A DNA stretch of 39,366 nt. It comes from Pseudacidovorax intermedius. GTDB lineage: Bacteria; Pseudomonadota; Gammaproteobacteria; Burkholderiales; Burkholderiaceae_C. This document shows positions 35,712-39,366 of the stretch, in pieces. How positions within the stretch are numbered: the stretch's first letter is position 1; every line of letters starts with the position of its first letter. The stretch is from positions 1 to 39,366 of the forward strand of contig NZ_LDSL01000027.1 in NCBI RefSeq assembly GCF_001476815.1, written 5' to 3'. The translations under genes and the position numbers were made by a program. The notes under the pieces are model-generated. The model was given only the letters and a program-made list of their open reading frames with translations. It was not told the DNA's origin and searched no databases.

Positions 35712-36308
35712 ATGGCAACCCGAAAGCAAACGATGAACAACGATTTGATCTACGGGGCAGACACGCTGCCCGAAAACAACCAGATACTGGCCGCCCTCGA
35801 AAGCGAGGCCTACGGTCTGGCCGCCAGCGGTGGGCAGGCCATGATGGTCGGCATTCGCAACGAGGCGGGCGTTCTCTACCGGCGCATCAGCACCGACGGC
35901 CTCGGCCAGTTCCTGGCCGTCATCGAGGCGCTGCGCGGCCTGGCCTTGTCGATGAGCTGGAAGACGCGACCGGCATGCGCGAGGGATGCGATGCCATCTT
36001 TGCCCGGCCAGGCCAGCCATGATGCGGCGGGACAGCGCTGCGCGGCCCAGGCCGCTTCGCGGATCAGTCCCACGGCGGTGGCGGCGTCGGCGGCGGTCAG
36101 CGTGGGCGTCAGAACGGGGGAGGGCGTCATGCGTGGTCTTGCATGGAGGGTTCGTTGGCGGCCGACACCTGCGTGCGCTCGGGAAGCCTTTCCCAGCGGC
36201 CGCATTCGAGGACGGCCAGATCGCGCAGCAGCGTGGCCGGCTGGATGCCGCGTTGGTCGCACATGGCACGCCAACAGAGGTCCTCGTAGTCGTCAAGCCG
36301 GGTGGTGA
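35712..36308 (+). CDS. Hypothetical protein, probably chimeric at its C-terminus
   Basis: The first 77 or so residues (MATRKQT then MNNDLIYGADTLPENNQIL...GGQAMMVGIRNEAGVLYRRIST) look like a genuine protein, and the DNA there is lower in GC than its surroundings. From about 35945 onward the frame runs antisense to a leftward gene and reads as arginine/alanine-rich junk. I think the true gene lost its end at a rearrangement point near 35945. Alternative start at 35733. No family recognised. Confidence 0.35.
   Translation: MATRKQTMNNDLIYGADTLPENNQILAALESEAYGLAASGGQAMMVGIRNEAGVLYRRISTDGLGQFLAVIEALRGLALSMSWKTRPACARDAMPSLPGQASHDAAGQRCAAQAASRISPTAVAASAAVSVGVRTGEGVMRGLAWRVRWRPTPACAREAFPSGRIRGRPDRAAAWPAGCRVGRTWHANRGPRSRQAGW
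35876..36130 (-). CDS. Hypothetical protein, probably truncated at its C-terminus
   Basis: The 84-residue product begins MTPSPVLTPTLTAADAATAVGL and is protein-like to about FQLIDK (near 35945), after which it reads through sequence antisense to the opposite gene. Its ATG overlaps the stop of the upstream gene by four bases, which supports real translation. No domain recognised. Confidence 0.45.
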   Translation of the reverse strand: MTPSPVLTPTLTAADAATAVGLIREAAWAAQRCPAASWLAWPGKDGIASLAHAGRVFQLIDKARPRSASMTARNWPRPSVLMRR

Positions 36309-36366
36309 TGCGGTGGTCGCGCACGCGTTTGGGGTCGGGATACATCGGCGGGAGGTCCTCGGGCAA
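36127..36366 (-). CDS. Small hypothetical protein, possibly DNA-binding
   Basis: The 79-residue product contains VRDHRITTRLDDYEDLCWRAMCDQRGIQPATLLRDLAVLEC, which has the beta-strand then two-helix look of ribbon-helix-helix proteins found in plasmids and phages. This is an impression from pattern only. It starts 28 bases after the frameshifted gene and overlaps the next gene by four bases. Confidence 0.5.
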   Translation of the reverse strand: MPEDLPPMYPDPKRVRDHRITTRLDDYEDLCWRAMCDQRGIQPATLLRDLAVLECGRWERLPERTQVSAANEPSMQDHA

Positions 36367-36394
36367 GGGGCTGATGCGGGGCAGGGAAAGACGT

Positions 36395-36597
36395 TTAGGC
36401 AGCGCTGGGGAACTGCGCTAGGCCGATCAGGTAGATGCGACGCGCAAAGTTGGCGACGGTGCGGCCCTCTCTGCGTGCATGGGCATGGGTGCGCTCGTGC
36501 TCAGCCGGCGGCAGACGAAGTGCTCCGGGGTTTCGCGCCCGACGCGCTCGTTTTTCGGCAGCGGCGGACGACCACGACGGGGTGATATATGGGCCAT
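36395..36597 (-). pseudogene. Frameshifted small DNA-binding protein gene
   Basis: The frame begins MAHISPRRGRPPLPKNERVG, a basic start typical of small phage/plasmid regulators, then derails into unlikely sequence. In the -1 frame the expected continuation appears: LRLPPAEHERTHAHARREGR, then TVANFARRIYLIGLAQFPSAA and a stop at 36395. The two halves join if one CG dinucleotide is removed from GGGCGCGAAA (near 36535). The most likely reading is a two-base expansion that broke the gene. A longer start at 36666 exists. Confidence 0.6.
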
Positions 36598-36746
36598 ACG
36601 GTTAATATGGGAACTCTTAATGTGTGTGTGACGCGGATTATGAACCCGCAAATCTTCATGCTTCAACGGATTTATGCCGGTTTTTGGGTGTATGCGTGAA
36701 ATTTTGTGTGTGTACCCTGGTTACTTGGCCGCCATCGGGATGCTGA
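36598..36746. promoter_or_regulatory. Divergent control region with two TG repeats
   Basis: The gap separates leftward element genes from a rightward XRE regulator. It is AT richer than its surroundings and holds TGTGTGTGTG (36621-36630) and TGTGTGTGT (36705-36713), 84 bases apart start to start, close to eight helical turns. These could be sites for the XRE protein. Confidence 0.35.
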
Positions 36747-37130
36747 ATGCCTGACTTCGGCACTCGCTTAAAGGCGGAGAGAGCGCGTCTCGGCCTGTCG
36801 CAAGCCGCGATGGCGAAGGCGGGTGGCGTGAGCCTGAACTCGCAGTCGAACTACGAGAACGGGCACCGGGTTCCTGATGCAAGCTACCTGGAGCGAGTAG
36901 CGCCGCTAGGCGTCGATGTCACCTATGTGGTGATCGGAGTTAGGGTGTCCGCTGCCCTTACTGCAGCGCCGACCGGTCAGCTTGCAGATGGGGCGGTTCT
37001 ACGCTCAGTCACACCTGAGGAGGCAGCACTGTTGGATAACTACGAGCATTCCGACGATGAGGGCCGCGCAGCAGCTAGGAGGCTACTTTCTGCGCTCGCG
37101 GTATCGAGCCCAGTTCGTAAGGCCGCGTAG
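36747..37130 (+). CDS. XRE-family transcriptional regulator
   Basis: The 127-residue protein has a Cro/CI helix-turn-helix (about residues 5-62) with RLKAERARLGLSQAAMAKAGGVSLNSQSNYENGHRVPDASYLERV. A short C-terminal helix, LLDNYEHSDDEGRAAARRLL, follows. It is probably the repressor of the integrated element and reads away from the leftward genes. Part of its C-terminus is found a second time at 37389-37505. Confidence 0.82.
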   Translation: MPDFGTRLKAERARLGLSQAAMAKAGGVSLNSQSNYENGHRVPDASYLERVAPLGVDVTYVVIGVRVSAALTAAPTGQLADGAVLRSVTPEEAALLDNYEHSDDEGRAAARRLLSALAVSSPVRKAA

Positions 37131-37284
37131 CGTTGCCTGGTGGTGCTACTGGGCGGGACTGCAATGGTGCGGGTGGGGCCGGCGGGGTGCTACGACGCGC
37201 TATGTTTTGGCCCAGGTGACTCGGTTGATGGAGGGGTGCCTTGCTGGTTGAGCTTGCAAAGCACGGCGCCCGCGAAGGCGGGCC

Positions 37285-37389
37285 ATGAATCGTTTCGCCG
37301 TTCTGCTGCTGCTGCTGCTGGCGCCGATGGGACGGCCATCCTGGGCGGCCGCCCGCGCTGAGGATCGTCCGTCACCGGCCGCACGCTGA
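37285..37389 (+). CDS. Possible 34-residue secreted peptide
   Basis: The frame MNRFAVLLLLLLAPMGRPSW-AAARAEDRPSPAAR has a charged start, a leucine core encoded by a CTG run, and an AARA-type cleavage end, like a signal peptide. A GAAGG site precedes the ATG. The stop overlaps the next ATG (TGATG). The leucine run may just reflect the CTG repeat, so confidence is low. Confidence 0.3.
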   Translation: MNRFAVLLLLLLAPMGRPSWAAARAEDRPSPAAR

Positions 37390-37505
37390 TGATGGAGCAG
37401 GAAGTGCTGTTGGACAACTATGAGCACGCGGACGAAGAGGGCCGCGCCGCCGCGCGGAGGGTACTTTCTTCGCTCGCGCAATCAAACGCGGCTCGCAAGG
37501 CCGCT
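37389..37505 (+). pseudogene. Duplicated C-terminal fragment of the XRE regulator
   Basis: About 33 of the 39 codons here align with the end of the XRE protein: VLLDNYEHADEEGRAAARRVL followed by SSLA...RKAA, against ALLDNYEHSDDEGRAAARRLL and SALA...RKAA. No DNA-binding domain is attached, and the frame then continues into unrelated sequence to 37733. It is the remains of a second related regulator gene. Confidence 0.6.
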
Positions 37506-37917
37506 CAGTATGGGGCGGTGGGTTTAAGGAACCGCTGTCGGAGGATGGGCGTGGCGGGAACGGAAGATCCTCGCGATGCGCTACGTAGCACGCATATTGG
37601 GAGTGCCGCTAGTAGGCTAGCTTCGCGGCGTTCAAGCCTTACTCACCAGCAAAGGGCGCACCGTCACGCCAAGTGCCTCCTTTTCCAAGGTCTTGCCATA
37701 TGCATGCAATCAACGCTAACTTGCTCCCTGTAATCACCGCCCATGGCGTCATCTTCGCTGTCAAACTGACCTTGCACGAGGCTGAAAATTAGTGTATCTA
37801 CTGGTAAGCTCGCGTGCTAAGGCTGAACGGCATCCCTTCGACAGGTGGTCGGCCACATCTGCCCCTGCATCTGGATCGCTTGAGTTACCAATCTGACTGC
37901 CAGAGTTTAAGAAGATA
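37506..37917. other. Decayed intergenic stretch before the methyltransferase gene
   Basis: No convincing gene. GC falls gradually toward the methyltransferase gene. The open frame that continues to 37733 has no recognisable domain. The last bases carry a weak AGAAG ribosome site before the ATG at 37918. No strong promoter was found. Confidence 0.4.
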
Positions 37918-39135
37918 ATGAAAAAGGCGCCTACTTTTATCGACGTTTTCGCAGGTTGCGGAGGTTTAAGTTTTGGCCTGATGGCGGCAGGGTGGAACGG
38001 AATTTTTGCGGTCGAGCGCGATCAAAATGCATTCGAGAGCCTAAAAGAAAACTTAATAGACAAGGATTCGTCGAGGTCCTTTAGTTGGCCTTCGTGGCTG
38101 AGCAAAGACCCGCACGCAGTAGATGAGTTGCTTGGAAACTATCGCGGCGATCTCATTGGACTAAGAAACCAAGTTGACCTTTTGGCAGGGGGGCCGCCCT
38201 GCCAAGGGTTTTCTGCTGCAGGGCGGCGGGAGGCCAGTGATCCCCGCAATAAACTTACCGCGTCTTATTTGGATTTTGTTTCTCTTATTCAGCCGAAACT
38301 AGTGTTGATAGAAAATGTTAAAGGAATCACCGTAGATTTCATTGACAAGAAATCTAAAACTGGCACGATAAACTATGCCCAAAAAATAATCAGCGCGCTT
38401 TCTGATGAGTATAACGTCCACACTAGGCTGATCGATACTTCCCAATTTGGAGTGCCACAAAAGCGGAAGCGATTTTTTATTCTTGGTATTCGCAAGGATA
38501 TTTCTGCCTTTATGGAGAAAAATCCCTTTGACGTCATTGATGAGCTGAGATTAGAGTTTTTGAAAAATAAGGGTATCTGCGTGCCAATTTCCGCAAAAGC
38601 CGCAATATCTGATTTAGAGACAGAACGCAATGGCGTCCGAGATAGCTCCGAATGCCATGGATTCAAGGAAATATCATATTGTGGCCCTTTGACAGCGTTT
38701 CAGAGGCTTATGAACGCGGGTATGGGCGAAGGGATAACCGATACTCGGCTGGCACGCCATAACCCAGTAATTCGGGAGCGATTCGAGCAACTTATCGAAC
38801 GCTGCCACGCCGACGGTCGCCTCAATATATCGATATCCTCGGAATTGAGGGCGAGTTACGGGCTAAAAAAGTGCGCCATCAGAGTGTTGGATCCTGACAG
38901 CCCGTCTCCGACAATTACGAGCATGCCGGATGATCTAATCCATTACAAAGAGCCTAGGACGCTGACCGTAAGGGAGAATGCCCGGCTACAGAGCTTCCCA
39001 GATAGCTTTGTATTTAAAGGAAAATACACGACCGGCGGCGAGCGTAGGAAGCGTGAGGTGCCACGATTCACCCAAGTGGCGAATGCAGTGCCTCCCCTTG
39101 TTGCCGAAGCGATTGGGAGAGCGCTAATTAAGTAG
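37918..39135 (+). CDS. DNA (cytosine-5-)-methyltransferase
   Basis: The 405-residue enzyme shows all main C5-methyltransferase motifs: FIDVFAGCGGLSFG (residues 7-20, cofactor), GGPPCQGFS (91-99, catalytic Cys95), ENV (132-134), QFGVPQKRKRFF (176-187), TVRENARLQSFPD (350-362) and QVANAVPP (386-393). The target recognition region lies between residues 190 and 345. GC is far lower than the chromosome (33-45% in two counted lines), so the gene was acquired recently. No restriction endonuclease or Vsr gene is seen within the window; one may lie beyond the IS to the right, or the enzyme may be an orphan. Confidence 0.95.
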   Translation: MKKAPTFIDVFAGCGGLSFGLMAAGWNGIFAVERDQNAFESLKENLIDKDSSRSFSWPSWLSKDPHAVDELLGNYRGDLIGLRNQVDLLAGGPPCQGFSAAGRREASDPRNKLTASYLDFVSLIQPKLVLIENVKGITVDFIDKKSKTGTINYAQKIISALSDEYNVHTRLIDTSQFGVPQKRKRFFILGIRKDISAFMEKNPFDVIDELRLEFLKNKGICVPISAKAAISDLETERNGVRDSSECHGFKEISYCGPLTAFQRLMNAGMGEGITDTRLARHNPVIRERFEQLIERCHADGRLNISISSELRASYGLKKCAIRVLDPDSPSPTITSMPDDLIHYKEPRTLTVRENARLQSFPDSFVFKGKYTTGGERRKREVPRFTQVANAVPPLVAEAIGRALIK

Positions 39136-39157
39136 TCCACCCTGAACAATTCCGTTC

Positions 39158-39366
39158 TCAGCCGTAGGCAGTGCGGTTGTTGAGCGAATGGGCAATCAGC
39201 GCGGCCACAACCGCCTGCACGGACAACCCGATGCGGGCGCAATAAAGCCGCAGCGCGGCCAGGATCAGGCGCAGGTTATGGCCGGCGCCGCACATCACCG
39301 CGTGCAGCGCATCGCCCAGCGCACCCTTGAGCGGGTTGCGAGCGAGGCGACCGTCCATCTTCATGT
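39158..39366 (-). mobile_element. C-terminal end of an IS5-family-like transposase, cut by the window edge
   Basis: The visible residues KMDGRLARNPLKGALGDAL and HAVMCGAGHNLRLILAALRLY match the C-terminal end of IS5/IS1182-type transposases (pattern LKG..GDA..A..C.AGHN.R). The N-terminus lies outside the window. The stop is 22 bases from the end of the methyltransferase gene, so one end of the insertion sequence probably lies in 39136-39157, but no inverted repeat can be confirmed with only one end visible. Confidence 0.7.

Noticed and set aside
35535-36296. A 253-residue minus-strand frame across the rearranged region
   Set aside because: Only its last 58 residues look like protein; the remainder is antisense to a better plus-strand frame and changes character at the junction.
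37301-37321. CTG run as a disease-type or contingency microsatellite
   Set aside because: Six units is within chance for such GC-rich leucine codons; noted only as part of the small frame.
33100-39366. Second attachment site for the tRNA-Ser element
   Set aside because: I looked for another copy of the tRNA 3' end (GGTTCGAATCCCTCC and following bases) in the rest of the window and found none.

Overview
This window is a stretch of high-GC (about 70%) chromosome from a betaproteobacterium of the order Burkholderiales, most likely a member of the Comamonadaceae (Acidovorax-like). The assignment is an inference from codon use, from the gene order (rib-nusB-ybgC-tolQ, lysC followed by tRNA-Ser) and from the gene content. 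It has not been tested by database search.

Left part (1-9.9 kb). Thirteen genes lie on the minus strand with almost no space between them. Transcription runs right to left: five type IV minor pilin genes (fimT/gspH-like, pilV, pilW, pilX, pilE-like), four riboflavin genes (ribD, ribE, ribBX, ribH), nusB, a class I aminotransferase, ybgC, tolQ and the start of tolR. Ten of the twelve junctions are 1- or 4-base overlaps. A good sigma70-type promoter (TTGAGG-17-CATATT) sits just before the first pilin gene, so the whole block may be one transcript.

Middle part (10-33 kb). nrdR and glyA follow on the minus strand. glyA has a clear ZTP (pfl-type) riboswitch in its leader. Next are a membrane-anchored lytic transglycosylase with its own promoter, and a 0.6 kb intergenic region holding what looks like an unassigned, highly folded RNA with a Rho-independent terminator. 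After it come a DUF748/AsmA-like giant protein and a DUF349 protein. A small accessory cassette (TetR regulator, MFS exporter, SDR oxidoreductase) carries two copies of a likely TetR operator. Then come housekeeping genes: mtfA-like peptidase, lpxH, two cyclophilins, a TPR lipoprotein-like secreted protein, cysS, an AlkA-type glycosylase, accA, a DUF1232 protein, tilS, lysC and tRNA-Ser(GCU). cysS carries an internal patch of much lower GC, suggesting a recombination mosaic.

Right part (33.2-39.4 kb). This is a decayed integrative element abutting tRNA-Ser(GCU). It holds a truncated tyrosine recombinase, small unknown genes, a two-domain Ogr/Delta-type zinc finger activator as in P4-like satellites, a frameshifted DNA-binding gene, an XRE regulator with a duplicated tail, a low-GC cytosine-5 DNA methyltransferase with no partner nuclease in view, and the end of an IS5-type transposase at the window edge.

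The most interesting items for follow-up are the folded RNA at about 13.42-13.65 kb, the glyA ZTP riboswitch, the cysS mosaic, and the double Ogr/Delta protein with its surrounding rearranged genes.
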